From: DASUGC01 sp035606665
Lineage (GTDB): Bacteria; Acidobacteriota; Vicinamibacteria; Vicinamibacterales; SCN-69-37
Assembly: GCA_035606665.1 (NCBI GenBank)
Contig: DATNEY010000057.1
Span: 124,001 to 188,000 of the forward strand
Reading direction: 5' to 3'
Length of the DNA stretch: 64,000 nt
Shown here one piece after another: positions 1 through 8,984 of the stretch (its first letter is position 1; the number at the start of each line of letters is the position of its first letter). Under the pieces are notes generated by a model. It was not told the DNA's origin. It saw only the letters and a list, made by a program, of their open reading frames with translations, and did no database searches. The translations under genes and the position numbers were made by a program.

Positions 1-732
1 TCACTTGGAGCTCCTTTCGGCCGCCTCGGCCGCAATTCGAAGAATCATTGGAGAGACGCCGAGCGGCAACCGCGGGTTCGGCACCACGAACAAGGAAATC
101 GGACTCACCTCAACTTTCGGAACCTCGAGGACAGGCACTTCGAACAAGGCCGTAGACTCAGTGGAGTCAACGGCAACGTCCGACCGATCGATCCCTACAT
201 GCAGCCGGCGCAGCAGCTCAGGCTGATCCGTGAGGACTTCGAGGAACGGATCCGACTTCGCCGCGATTGTTTGAAGCGCAGGACTCACGCGCCGTGGCGC
301 CACCCGCGGTGTGGAGGAAGTCACCACGAGCGGCGCCACCGGCGGTCGCGCCGGGTCTGAAGACCCGGCCTCCTGTGACCCGCCCGAGGGCGCGACACTT
401 GCGACGGTGGCGGCCGGACTCACGGGCTCCGTAGCCTGACGGGGCCACATCACGACGGCTGCGATCGTCGCGGCGAGGCCCGCGGCGAACGGCATCGCCA
501 GGCGCCAATTGAATCCCCAGTACGGCCGCCGGATCTCTTCGACACGCTCACGCACGCGGACCGCAAACTCAGGCGAGACGGCGACGTCCGCAAGCTCTGC
601 TCGAAGCGGTTCGAGCTCATCCGCCAACCGCTCGCGCACGCGCTCGGCGAAATTCCGGGACACCGTCACGCGTCCGAGCTCGTCTCGAAGCTGGACAATC
701 GCGTCAATGGGATCGTGAGCGTCCTGATTCAT
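1..732 (-). CDS. Putative anti-sigma factor-like membrane protein
   Basis: A 243-aa protein whose ATG overlaps the stop of the upstream ECF sigma factor gene by 4 bp, so the two are translationally coupled. This position is typical of an anti-sigma factor, which is the inferred role. Residues 1-75 are charged and helical and contain an internal duplication (around 22-36 and 50-64, both of the form V-x-V-S-x-x-F-A-x-R-V-R-E-R). One membrane segment follows at about 76-96, then a Pro/Ser/Ala-rich periplasmic part. The HxxxCxxC zinc motif of ZAS anti-sigma factors is absent. The frame continues upstream inside the sigma gene, but the overlap start is far more natural. A hairpin repeat (350-369) lies inside the coding region. 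Confidence 0.75.
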   Translation of the reverse strand: MNQDAHDPIDAIVQLRDELGRVTVSRNFAERVRERLADELEPLRAELADVAVSPEFAVRVRERVEEIRRPYWGFNWRLAMPFAAGLAATIAAVVMWPRQATEPVSPAATVASVAPSGGSQEAGSSDPARPPVAPLVVTSSTPRVAPRRVSPALQTIAAKSDPFLEVLTDQPELLRRLHVGIDRSDVAVDSTESTALFEVPVLEVPKVEVSPISLFVVPNPRLPLGVSPMILRIAAEAAERSSK

Positions 733-1277
733 CGCAGTAACTCCTGCAACATCTTCCGGGCCTCGAAGAGCCGCGACTTCACGGTACCTTCCGGCGCTTC
801 GACGATTGCCGCGACTTCCTTGAGACCGTGCTCTTCGATCGATGCGAGCACGACGACAATCCTGAGCCGCTCCGGCAGCTGATCGATCGCCTTCCACAAA
901 CGCTCGGACCGTTCTCTCGCGAGCGCGGCGGCTTCGTGGCTCGGCTCGAAGTCCGGCACCGCCGCCCGCTCTTCACGGACAGAGCGGCGCTTCTCCCCGC
1001 GGCGGTGATCCAGCGCAAGCCGCCACGCGGTGCGCGCAAGCCACGCACGAAATCTCTCTTTGTCGCGCAGGTCGGCGAATGCCCGGTGCGCTCGCACGAA
1101 CGCCTCTTGCGCGACGTCCTCGGCATCCTGCCGTTGGCGAAGCACCGAATAGGCGACACGGAAGGCGAGGTTCGACGAGTCCGCCAAGCGGGCCTCGAAC
1201 TCCTCGGTCAGGCTTGGTGCTGTCTCGCTTGTCACTGCCCCGAGGGCCTGCGGCAGCCGGTCGGCCAGGTCATTCAT
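729..1277 (-). CDS. ECF-type RNA polymerase sigma factor
   Basis: A 182-aa sigma-70 family protein of ECF size. Region 2 is visible at about residues 35-100 (a DAEDVAQEAF stretch, then a W-L-A-R-T-A-W segment), and region 4 at about 125-180, with LPERLR, a helix-turn-helix and an EGTVKSRLFEAR recognition helix. It should direct transcription of a small regulon under control of the following membrane protein, whose ATG overlaps its stop codon. The target genes are not evident from sequence. The upstream spacer contains a large inverted repeat separating it from the neighbouring BNR-protein gene. Confidence 0.93.
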   Translation of the reverse strand: MNDLADRLPQALGAVTSETAPSLTEEFEARLADSSNLAFRVAYSVLRQRQDAEDVAQEAFVRAHRAFADLRDKERFRAWLARTAWRLALDHRRGEKRRSVREERAAVPDFEPSHEAAALARERSERLWKAIDQLPERLRIVVVLASIEEHGLKEVAAIVEAPEGTVKSRLFEARKMLQELLR

Positions 1278-1327
1278 CGGCGCTCAGCATAAAGACTCCG
1301 CCAGTGACCTGGCGGTTCAGGCTTCGC

Positions 1328-1466
1328 GGTTCCGGGTTCAGAGCGCAGGGTTCCGGGTTCGCCATTTCGGTTCCACATTCGCCGCAAATAGCTCAGGGTT
1401 CGCCTGCCTGGAACCGGGAAACCCGGAACCAGACAGGCGAACCCTGGAACTCTGAACCCTGCGCCC
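1328..1466. repeat. Spacer repeats and imperfect inverted repeat
   Basis: The spacer holds two copies of GGTTCCGGGTTC (1328-1339 and 1349-1360, 21 bp apart). A 25-bp inverted repeat follows, with arms 1395-1419 and 1423-1447, 22 of 25 positions paired and a 3-nt loop. It lies between the end of the BNR gene and the start of the sigma gene and may act as a terminator for the former, but no T-tract is present. Confidence 0.75.
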
Positions 1467-1480
1467 TGAACCGGCTGTAT

Positions 1481-4400
1481 CTATCGGTAAAGCACGTAAT
1501 TCTGCGGAGGCAGCTCGAGCACCTGCACGAACTGCGGCTGCCCGATCGGCGTGAAGGTGTCGCCGACAAGCTTGCCGATGACGACGCGGTAGCGTCCGGG
1601 ATCGGCCTGCGGGCCACCGCGACCGCCGCGGCCGCCCTGCTGAACCCCCGCCGGCGGACCGGCCGGCGCCCCTGCGCGTCCGGCGCCCTGCGCGCCGGCG
1701 CCCTGGCCACCAGCACCTTGCCCGCCTCCGCCCTGCCCCTGACCAGCCTGAGCCCGAGCTGCTGCAAGCTCGCGTGCCTCGCGCGCTTCGCGATCCTCTA
1801 TGCGCTCGCGCTCCTCGTCGGTCGAGGGCCCTTCGGCCAGCGCGGCGCCCGGGCCGCCCGCGCGGCCCGTGCCCGCATCGACACCGAGATTCCAGTACGT
1901 CCGGTGCAGGCCCGTGGTCTTGTCGAGCGTGATCCGGCGCACCTGCGTGCCCTGTGCGTTCAGGATGTTTGCCACGAGCGTCGTGTTCTCGGGCAGCGTC
2001 TCGCGCACGTTGTAGGTGAGCACGGCGCCGTACGGCGGATTCTGCATCACGTAGTTGCCGCCGAGCTGTCCGAGACCGGCCGATCCGTCCTGCGCGAGCC
2101 CCCACGGCTGGAACTGATACGCGTGCCGCATCGGGAACAGGCGCGCCTCCTCGCCCATCGCCTGCGCGCTGATTTCACGCAGCGCCGAATAGTCGTCGAG
2201 CACCCAGAAGCCGCGGCCGAAGGTCGCCATCACCAGATCGCTCTCGCGCTTCTGGATCTGGATGTCGCGCACCTGCGCGGGCGGCATGCCGCCCTTGAGT
2301 TTCACCCAGTGCGAGCCGCCATCCACCGTGAAGAAGAGCCCGAACTCGGTGCCGGCAAAGAGCAGATTCGGCGCGATGTGATCCTGCTGAATGGTCCAGA
2401 CGTCATGCATCGCAGGCAGGTCGCCCGTGATGTTCGTCCAGGTGCGCCCGCGATCGACGCTCTTCACCACGTACGGCTTGTAGTCGCCGCGCTGCCAGTT
2501 GTTCAGCGTCACGAACATCACATTCGCATCCACCGGTGAGGCGAGCACGTCGGAGACGTACGCCCACTTCGGCACGCCCGGGAAGTCCTCGATCTTCCGC
2601 CAGTTCCTGCCGCTGTCTTCCGTGATCTGAACGAGGCCGTCGTCTGTTCCGATGATGAGCAGATCCTCGAAGCGCGGCGACTCGTCGATCGACACGATGT
2701 TCGAGAGCGCCGTCGTCGATTCGTGCAACGCGATCGAGCCGTCCGGCCACACTTTGCCCATGATCGGCAGCGCCCGCCAATCGAGGTTCCGCGTGAGATC
2801 CGGGCTGATGCGCGTCCACGAGGTGCCGCGATCGTCGGTGCGGTAGAGGTACTGGCTGCCCCAGTAGAGGCGTGTCGGAGAGTGCTCACTCGTGATGTAC
2901 GGCGCGTCCCAGTTCGGACGATCGCCGCCGGGACCACCGCCACGTCCGCCGCCCTGGCCGCCGCCACGACCACCACCGGCTGCCGCCGGCTCGGGGGCGG
3001 GAGCAGGCGCGGGCGTCGTTCCGTACAGATAAGGCGCGCTCGCGAAATTCGGACGGATGCTGGTCTGCCGTCCCGTGCGTCGATCGAATCGGACTGGGTT
3101 TCCATCCTGCGAAGACGCATAGACGATGTTCGGATCGCCCTGATCGTGACGGGCGAAGAAACCGTCGCCGCCGTTGACGATGTACCAGTCGCTGGTGCGA
3201 ATCCCGAGCGTGTGCGTCGTGCGCGACGGTCCGCAAATCGAGAAGTTGTCCTGCGTTCCTCCGCAGACCGTGTAGAACGGCTGTTCGTTACCGGCTGACA
3301 CCCGGTAGTACTGCGTGATCGGCAGATTGGCGAAGAACCGGACCTGCGCGATGTTCTCGGTGCCGCGCTGCCCCGGATTCGCGTAGATCTTCGAGAGGTC
3401 GTACGTCTCATACACGCCGCCGTCGTTGGCGAGGAGCAGATGCTCCTTGTTCGTCAGATCGAAGATCACGTCGTGATAGTCGACGTGAATGCAGTTCGCG
3501 CCGCAGCCCTGCGGATCGATGCCGACGTTGGACCAGGTTCGGCCGCCGTCGCGGCTCCAGCCGATGAAGGTGTCGACGGACCAGATGGTGTCCGCCTGCC
3601 ACGGGTCGACGAAGATCTCAGAGTAGTACGCCGGGCCGCCGCCGCGATACGTCGACATGCGGGTCCACGTCACGCCGTTGTCTTCGCTACGGTAGAACCC
3701 ACGACCGTCGTCTGCAGTCGGCGCCGGTGGCAACGCCGGCGGGGCGGCCGCCGCCGCGGCCGCCGGTGTTTCGGGCGGCGCACCCCGTCCAGCCGCTCGG
3801 CCCCCGCCTTGGCCTCCACCCTGTCCGCCGGCGCCGCGTCCACCGCCGCGACCGCCGGGCTCAGCATCGATCCCGAGCTTCGCATCGATCAACGCGTACA
3901 CCCGTCCCGGCTTCTTCGGATCAACAGCGAGCGCAATGCGTCCGACCTCGCCCGGCGGCAGTCCCGCGGTGAGTTTCGTCCACGTCTTGCCCGCGTTCAT
4001 CGTCTTGAACAGGCCGCCGTCGGGACCGCCACCAATCATCTGCCCCACGTGGCGCATGCGCTGATACGTGCCGGCAAACATGATGTCGGGATTCTTCGGG
4101 TCGAAGACGATGTCAGAGAACCCTGTCACATCGTTCACATGGAACGCGCGGCTCCACGTCGCGCCGCCGTCCGTCGTCTTGTAAATGCCGCGCTCACCGC
4201 CACCCTCGGGGCGGAACAGCGGGCCCTGCACGGCGACGAACACCGTGTTCGAGTTGCGCGGGTCGATGGCGATCTTGCCGATGTGCTCGGAGTCGGCCAG
4301 GCCCACGCGCTTCCAGGTCTTCCCGGCATCCGTCGACTTGTAGAGTCCGGTCCCGAAGTGCGCGCTTCTCTGGCTGGCGTTCTCACCCGTGCCGAGCCAC

Positions 4401-4744
4401 ACGACATTCGAGTCCTTCGGATCGACGACGACGCAGCAGAGGTTGAAGCCCTCGACTTCGCCGGATTCCCTCTTCGGGAAAATTTCCTCGAACGTGACGC
4501 CACGGTTCTCGGTCTTCCAGAGACCGCCGAACGCCGACGCCACGTACCAGACGTTCGGGTTCTTCGGATCGATCTCGACGTCCTGCACGCGGCCGGTCAC
4601 GAGCGGCGTGCCAATGTTTCGAATCTTGAGACTCGCGAAAACGTCCGCGTTCAACTGGCCGGCGGCGGACGGCGCTTGGCGGGCGCTGAGGGCCGCGGTC
4701 AACACAATCAGGGCGGAAAGCACGACGACGTGGACACGTTTCAT
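1481..4744 (-). CDS. Secreted BNR/sortilin-type beta-propeller protein
   Basis: A 1087-aa exported protein with a signal peptide at residues 1-21 (cleavage probably near ALSARQ). The body contains many BNR or sortilin-type repeats, seen as recurrent D-x-G-x-T-W motifs (DAGKTWKR, DGGATWSR, DGGRTWSN, DRGRTWTN), with aspartate-box-like DPKNP loops between blades. Such proteins are annotated as glycosyl hydrolase or WD40/YVTN/BNR proteins; substrate and enzymatic activity are unknown. Three Gly/Gln/Arg/Ala/Pro-rich low-complexity inserts interrupt the fold, the first inside the propeller, the second near residue 560 and the third close to the C-terminus. A second member is encoded at 25061-28066. 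Confidence 0.88.
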   Translation of the reverse strand: MKRVHVVVLSALIVLTAALSARQAPSAAGQLNADVFASLKIRNIGTPLVTGRVQDVEIDPKNPNVWYVASAFGGLWKTENRGVTFEEIFPKRESGEVEGFNLCCVVVDPKDSNVVWLGTGENASQRSAHFGTGLYKSTDAGKTWKRVGLADSEHIGKIAIDPRNSNTVFVAVQGPLFRPEGGGERGIYKTTDGGATWSRAFHVNDVTGFSDIVFDPKNPDIMFAGTYQRMRHVGQMIGGGPDGGLFKTMNAGKTWTKLTAGLPPGEVGRIALAVDPKKPGRVYALIDAKLGIDAEPGGRGGGRGAGGQGGGQGGGRAAGRGAPPETPAAAAAAAPPALPPAPTADDGRGFYRSEDNGVTWTRMSTYRGGGPAYYSEIFVDPWQADTIWSVDTFIGWSRDGGRTWSNVGIDPQGCGANCIHVDYHDVIFDLTNKEHLLLANDGGVYETYDLSKIYANPGQRGTENIAQVRFFANLPITQYYRVSAGNEQPFYTVCGGTQDNFSICGPSRTTHTLGIRTSDWYIVNGGDGFFARHDQGDPNIVYASSQDGNPVRFDRRTGRQTSIRPNFASAPYLYGTTPAPAPAPEPAAAGGGRGGGQGGGRGGGPGGDRPNWDAPYITSEHSPTRLYWGSQYLYRTDDRGTSWTRISPDLTRNLDWRALPIMGKVWPDGSIALHESTTALSNIVSIDESPRFEDLLIIGTDDGLVQITEDSGRNWRKIEDFPGVPKWAYVSDVLASPVDANVMFVTLNNWQRGDYKPYVVKSVDRGRTWTNITGDLPAMHDVWTIQQDHIAPNLLFAGTEFGLFFTVDGGSHWVKLKGGMPPAQVRDIQIQKRESDLVMATFGRGFWVLDDYSALREISAQAMGEEARLFPMRHAYQFQPWGLAQDGSAGLGQLGGNYVMQNPPYGAVLTYNVRETLPENTTLVANILNAQGTQVRRITLDKTTGLHRTYWNLGVDAGTGRAGGPGAALAEGPSTDEERERIEDREAREARELAAARAQAGQGQGGGGQGAGGQGAGAQGAGRAGAPAGPPAGVQQGGRGGRGGPQADPGRYRVVIGKLVGDTFTPIGQPQFVQVLELPPQNYVLYR

Positions 4745-4916
4745 GGGGTTCTGCTCCAGAACAAACGACTTCGCGGGGGATTCTATCTTTTTTTGTCCGG
4801 GGGCTTCGCCCCGCGGCCCCCGCCACGCTTACTCGCGGGGACCCAGACGCCCCGCGCCGTTCGCGTGCGGTCCTCGCTGGCCGCTCGTGCCGTCTGATTC
4901 GGAGATAATTCAGCCC

Positions 4917-5954
4917 GTGCCAGCGGCAGGCAAGAAGTGGCTCTGGACTGCTGTCGCGATCCTCGTCGTCTGGGGCCTTATCGGCGCGTCCCAGGGCAAG
5001 GGCGGCCTGCCGCCGATTCGTGAGGGCGGCACGAGCGATCTCGTCATGTACCGCGCGATTGCGACGCGCGTCGCCGCTGGCGAGAGCTATTACCCAGTGC
5101 TCGCCTCCGAACTTCCGGCGCGCGGGTACGCCATCAGGCCGGTGTTCAACTGGCGCCTCCCCACGCTGGTGTGGCTCAACGCACTGCCGCCGGCCCATCT
5201 CTGGGGTCGCATCCTTCTTGCTGGCGTCGGACTCCTCGGCATCATGGTCTGGCTCGTGACGCTGCATCGAACCTCACCGCGAGCGGTTCCCCTCGCGGTG
5301 CCAATCCTGCTCCTCGGCACCGCACCGCTGCTCACGATGGACGCTTCGGTGGATTTCTATGAAGTCTGGGCGGGTCTCTGCGTCGCCGCCTCGCTCGCAG
5401 CCAACGGTATGGGTTGGTGGAGGACAAGCGTCGCCTTGGGCGCGGGCGGGCTGTTCATCCGGGAGCTCGTACTTCCCTACGTGTTGATCATGGCGGCCGC
5501 CGCGTGGATCGAATCGAGGCGCCGCGAGGCCGTCACGTGGCTGGCGGCGGTTGCCGCATTCATGGCGTTCTGGGCGTGGCACCTGTCGCAGGTCCTCGGC
5601 GTAATGCCGGAAAAGGGACTGGAGAACGCCTGGCTCGTCGGAGGCGGCTGGCCGTTCGTGCTCGAAGCGAGCCACGCGTCGATTTTTCTGATGCTGTTCC
5701 CGGAGAGATTCGAACAGTACCTGGTGGCGCTCCTTGTCCCGCTGCTCTGGGCCGGAGGCTGGTACTGGGCGAACGGCACCGGCCGGCGCGTCGCGGCGAC
5801 ACTGACAACCTACTTCCTGTGTTTCATGATCGCCGGCCGTCCCGATAACTGGTACTGGGGCTTCATCGTCGCTCCACTCATTCCGTTGGCGGGGCTTGGG
5901 TACCTCCATGGACCGCGGAAGTCGCGACGCCGTCGGAGCGCGGCGCCGGCGTGA
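4917..5954 (+). CDS. Polytopic membrane protein, GT87-like
   Basis: A 345-aa integral membrane protein with about ten hydrophobic segments, the first at residues 6-20. An extracytoplasmic loop after it carries conserved-looking Asp/Tyr and Pro positions, as in DUF2029/GT87 polyprenyl-phosphate-mannose-dependent glycosyltransferases. It is first in a five-gene plus-strand cluster and its stop overlaps the next start by 4 bp. The GTG start at 4917 was chosen because GGAG lies about 12 nt upstream. The open frame extends further upstream, but only into the divergent BNR gene. GT87 membership is inferred from the neighbour and general topology; no catalytic residue is certain. Confidence 0.72.
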   Translation: MPAAGKKWLWTAVAILVVWGLIGASQGKGGLPPIREGGTSDLVMYRAIATRVAAGESYYPVLASELPARGYAIRPVFNWRLPTLVWLNALPPAHLWGRILLAGVGLLGIMVWLVTLHRTSPRAVPLAVPILLLGTAPLLTMDASVDFYEVWAGLCVAASLAANGMGWWRTSVALGAGGLFIRELVLPYVLIMAAAAWIESRRREAVTWLAAVAAFMAFWAWHLSQVLGVMPEKGLENAWLVGGGWPFVLEASHASIFLMLFPERFEQYLVALLVPLLWAGGWYWANGTGRRVAATLTTYFLCFMIAGRPDNWYWGFIVAPLIPLAGLGYLHGPRKSRRRRSAAPA

Positions 5955-7141
5955 GGGCGGGGTTCTGGACGAACGCGCGACTGCTGACGACGGCGGTGCT
6001 GCTCGTCATGACCGCCGTCACGGCGAGTCCGGCGCAGGACTGGATCCCGTTTCAGGCCGCCGAACGCCTCGCGCGCGCAGCCGAATGGGAGGCGGTGTAC
6101 CCGCCTGCTGGAGCCGGCAGTCTCTTCGATGTCACCGAGAGATACAGGGATGTTGCGCGGTCGATGATCTCGCAAGGCGGGCAACCCGCATTCGCGGGCG
6201 AGCTGCTGACCGCGTTCCTGTCGTCGCCGCCGGCTGCGTTCGCCGCGGTGCCGTTTTCTCGACTCTCGTGGCAATCAGGAACGCTGGCGTGGCGACTGAC
6301 ACTGGCCATCCCCGTCGTGCTTTCGTTGCTTCTGGTCGGCGCGTCGGCGACCAACCTTCAGTCACGCGCACGATGGTCATGGATCTGTCTGGCCGCGGCG
6401 CCTGTGCTCTGCTACGCCGTCTACATCGGGCAGCCGTCCAGCTTGCTGTTCGTCGTCGCTGCGATGTCGATGCTGCCGGCAACGCTGGGACGCGACATGG
6501 CGGGCGGCGTGGCACTCGGACTCGGTGTCATCTTCAAGGCGACTCCTATCCTCGTGATCGCAGGACTCTGGATGTGTGGCCGACGGCGGCTCGCTGCCAT
6601 CGCCGCGGCCACGGCCGCGATCGCCTGCGTTGCAACCCTGCCCTTCGTTGGCAACGGCTGGGCTGGTTTCTTTGCCACGGTCAAACGCCTCGCGACTGTG
6701 GGCATCAGCGATTGGAACAACGCGTCGTTTGACGCCGCACTGCTCAGGCTGACTGCGGGCACCACCAGTCTCTTCACTGAGCCGGGCACGCTCGTGATCG
6801 TGATGTCGTGGCTGCTACGGCTGGTCGTGGCCGGTCTCGCGGTGCGCGCCGTGATCGACGGCGGGCGCGCGCCCGCCCGGCGCGCAGCGGCGGTCTGGAT
6901 CGGGTGGCTCGCCGCGACGCCGGTGCTCTGGCTCCACTATCTGGTGGCCCTTGTCCCGCTCGCGGGCGCCGCACCGGCGCGACGAGTCGATCCAGGTGCG
7001 CTTCTGGTTGCCGCGACAGGCATCGTGCTCGCCGGCCGTATTGCCGGCGTCGCGCCGGTGTTGTGCGGCATGGCGGCCTGCGGGGTCTGGTTGGCGAGCG
7101 CGGCGTGGTTGCTGTCCAATAGGTGCTGGAACACCGAATGA
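5951..7141 (+). CDS. GT87 (DUF2029)-type membrane glycosyltransferase
   Basis: A 396-aa polytopic membrane protein. The central region shows the pattern typical of GT87/DUF2029 proteins: an IGQPSSLLF segment, a G-G-V-A-L-G-L-G helix and an F-K-A-T-P-I-L motif. Members known from actinobacteria transfer mannose from polyprenyl-phosphomannose on the outer face of the membrane. Its own sugar and acceptor are unknown. It starts at a GTG overlapping the stop of the preceding gene (GTGA) and ends in an ATGA overlap with the next, so the three genes are almost certainly co-translated. Confidence 0.8.
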   Translation: MRAGFWTNARLLTTAVLLVMTAVTASPAQDWIPFQAAERLARAAEWEAVYPPAGAGSLFDVTERYRDVARSMISQGGQPAFAGELLTAFLSSPPAAFAAVPFSRLSWQSGTLAWRLTLAIPVVLSLLLVGASATNLQSRARWSWICLAAAPVLCYAVYIGQPSSLLFVVAAMSMLPATLGRDMAGGVALGLGVIFKATPILVIAGLWMCGRRRLAAIAAATAAIACVATLPFVGNGWAGFFATVKRLATVGISDWNNASFDAALLRLTAGTTSLFTEPGTLVIVMSWLLRLVVAGLAVRAVIDGGRAPARRAAAVWIGWLAATPVLWLHYLVALVPLAGAAPARRVDPGALLVAATGIVLAGRIAGVAPVLCGMAACGVWLASAAWLLSNRCWNTE

Positions 7142-8010
7142 CGCTGCCGTCGCTTCCGACGTTGCGAAACGCACTCCTCGAGCGCCGTAACTCCGACGGC
7201 GGATGGGGCTATTCGGCCGGCAGGACCAGCCGGCTCGAGCCGACGTGCTGGGCGCTGCTCGCTTTGTCCAAAGGCGCGGCCCGTCCGGGTTCGCTCGACG
7301 TCCTCCTGAAGTGGCCCATCGACAACGGCTGGCGCATTGATGTGCCCGGCGCTCCCGTGAACTACGCCTTCAATGCTCTCGCGGCCCTGACGCTGCTCAC
7401 CTCACGCGATGGCCGGACGGAGGCAACGCAGGTCGCGACGCGGCTGCTCGACGTTCGTGGCCTCAAGTTCCCGCAAGGCAAGGAGATGCGGCAGGACAAC
7501 AGCCTGCAGGCCTGGTCGTGGATCGATGGAACGTTCAGCTGGATCGAGCCGACCTGCCTCTGCCTTCTGCTGGCGAAGAAACTCCGGCGCGATCTGCCGG
7601 CCGCCGCAGTCGCCGATCGCATCGACATCGGCGAGCGCGTGCTGCTCGACCGCGCGTGCTCGGCCGGCGGCTGGAACTACGGCGGTTCGAATGTATACGG
7701 ACAGGAGCTCTTTCCCTACGTCCCGACAACCGCCCTCGGACTGATTGCGATGCAGGATCGTGCCTCGGATGCAATCGTTCATCGCGCCCTCGAGTGGCTG
7801 CGCAAGGACGCCGCGTCCGAGCGCTCGGCGCACTCAATGTCGCTCGCAGCAATCGCGCTCGGGGTGCACGCTTCGCCGCTGCCGGCACTGATACAGTCGC
7901 TCACCGATCACGTGAAGACGATTGCTCCGGACGCCGGTGTCGTCGGCCTGGCGGCCTCGCTCTATGCCCTGTCAGGATCAACCCATGGCGAAGACGCGTT
8001 CAGGCTCTGA
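7138..8010 (+). CDS. Prenyltransferase/squalene-cyclase repeat protein
   Basis: A 290-aa soluble protein with alpha-alpha-toroid repeats related to terpene cyclases and prenyltransferase beta subunits. Visible repeat motifs are SDGGWGY near the N-terminus, EPTCWALLAL, EPTCLCLLLA and AGGWNYGG. It is less than half the length of squalene-hopene cyclase, and no DxDD catalytic motif was seen, so it is probably a binding or single-domain enzyme rather than a full cyclase. The start at 7138 overlaps the previous stop (ATGA); an in-frame ATG 15 bp upstream is less likely. Co-transcription with membrane glycosyltransferases suggests a link to polyprenol or another lipid carrier (inference). Confidence 0.82.
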   Translation: MTLPSLPTLRNALLERRNSDGGWGYSAGRTSRLEPTCWALLALSKGAARPGSLDVLLKWPIDNGWRIDVPGAPVNYAFNALAALTLLTSRDGRTEATQVATRLLDVRGLKFPQGKEMRQDNSLQAWSWIDGTFSWIEPTCLCLLLAKKLRRDLPAAAVADRIDIGERVLLDRACSAGGWNYGGSNVYGQELFPYVPTTALGLIAMQDRASDAIVHRALEWLRKDAASERSAHSMSLAAIALGVHASPLPALIQSLTDHVKTIAPDAGVVGLAASLYALSGSTHGEDAFRL

Positions 8011-8980
8011 CGTCTCGCGCCGGCAGTTCATCGCCACGGTGTCGCTGCCTCTTCTGGCCGGCGCCTGCGAGCGCATCCGTTTCGGCGGCTCGTCCGCCTC
8101 GCTGCCGCGATCGGTGGTCGGGCTGTTCCCTGCCTCGACGTATGCGGTCGATCTCTCCGACGTGATCTTCCGCGGCTTCCAGGATCTCGGCGTCGACCTT
8201 CGTGGCCGCCGGGTGCTGCTCAAGCCGAACATGGTGGAGTACGAGCCCGGCACCTCGATCAATACGAATCCCCTCGTCGTCGCGGGAGCTGCGGTTGCAT
8301 GCCGCCGCGCCGGCGCCGCCTCGGTCACCGTCGCGGAAGGCCCCGGCCATCGGCGCGACATCGAGTACCTGCTCTCGGCGACCGGCCTCGCGAATCACCT
8401 GCGTGAGCTGAAGCTGCCCTTCACCGATCTCAACCACGATGACGTGAGGATGGTGCCGATCGGCAACGGATTCACGAAGCTCCAGGAAATTGCCCTGCCC
8501 GCGACGCTCCTCGCCTCGGACTTCGTCATCTCGATGCCGAAGCTCAAGACACACCACTGGGCCGGCATCACCTGCAGCATGAAGAACCTCTTCGGCGTGG
8601 TGCCCGGCGCCGTCTACGGCTGGCCGAAGAACATCCTCCACATCCGCGGTATCTACGAGTCGATTCTCGATCTCACGGCCACCGTGCGCCCGCACTTCGC
8701 GATCGTCGACGCCATCACGGCGATGGAAGGCGACGGGCCGATCATGGGCAAGCCGCGGCCGCTCGGCTTCATCGCGATGGGCGCCGATCCCGTGGCGGTC
8801 GATGCGACATGCGCGCGCATCATCGGACTGGATCCGGCGAAGATTGGGTACCTGCACACCGCGGACGGCCTTTTGGGGAATGCGAACAATGCGCGAATCG
8901 ATCACCGCGGCGAGGCGATCTCGCGGTATGCGACGCAGTTCGACCTGATCCCTGAAATGCGCTTCATGAGGCCTGCGTAG
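7985..8980 (+). CDS. DUF362 protein with Tat signal
   Basis: A 331-aa DUF362-family protein. It begins with a twin-arginine signal (SRRQFIA, then a short hydrophobic run ending in LLAGAC), so it is probably exported folded and perhaps lipidated at that Cys. The DUF362 core follows, with LLKPNMVEYEPG, VAEGPGHRRD, ISMPKLKTHHWAGIT and MGADPVAVDA stretches. There is no C-terminal ferredoxin-type Cys cluster, which some DUF362 proteins carry. The biochemical role of the family is not established. The ATG at 7985 overlaps the preceding gene by 26 bp, and the next gene begins 4 bp after its stop. Confidence 0.85.
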   Translation: MAKTRSGSDVSRRQFIATVSLPLLAGACERIRFGGSSASLPRSVVGLFPASTYAVDLSDVIFRGFQDLGVDLRGRRVLLKPNMVEYEPGTSINTNPLVVAGAAVACRRAGAASVTVAEGPGHRRDIEYLLSATGLANHLRELKLPFTDLNHDDVRMVPIGNGFTKLQEIALPATLLASDFVISMPKLKTHHWAGITCSMKNLFGVVPGAVYGWPKNILHIRGIYESILDLTATVRPHFAIVDAITAMEGDGPIMGKPRPLGFIAMGADPVAVDATCARIIGLDPAKIGYLHTADGLLGNANNARIDHRGEAISRYATQFDLIPEMRFMRPA

Positions 8981-8984
8981 ACGG

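Noticed and set aside
4745..4916. Possible small gene or RNA in the divergent spacer
   Set aside because: It contains GC-rich hairpin-like sequence (GGGGGCTTCGCCCC) but no convincing ORF or known RNA fold.
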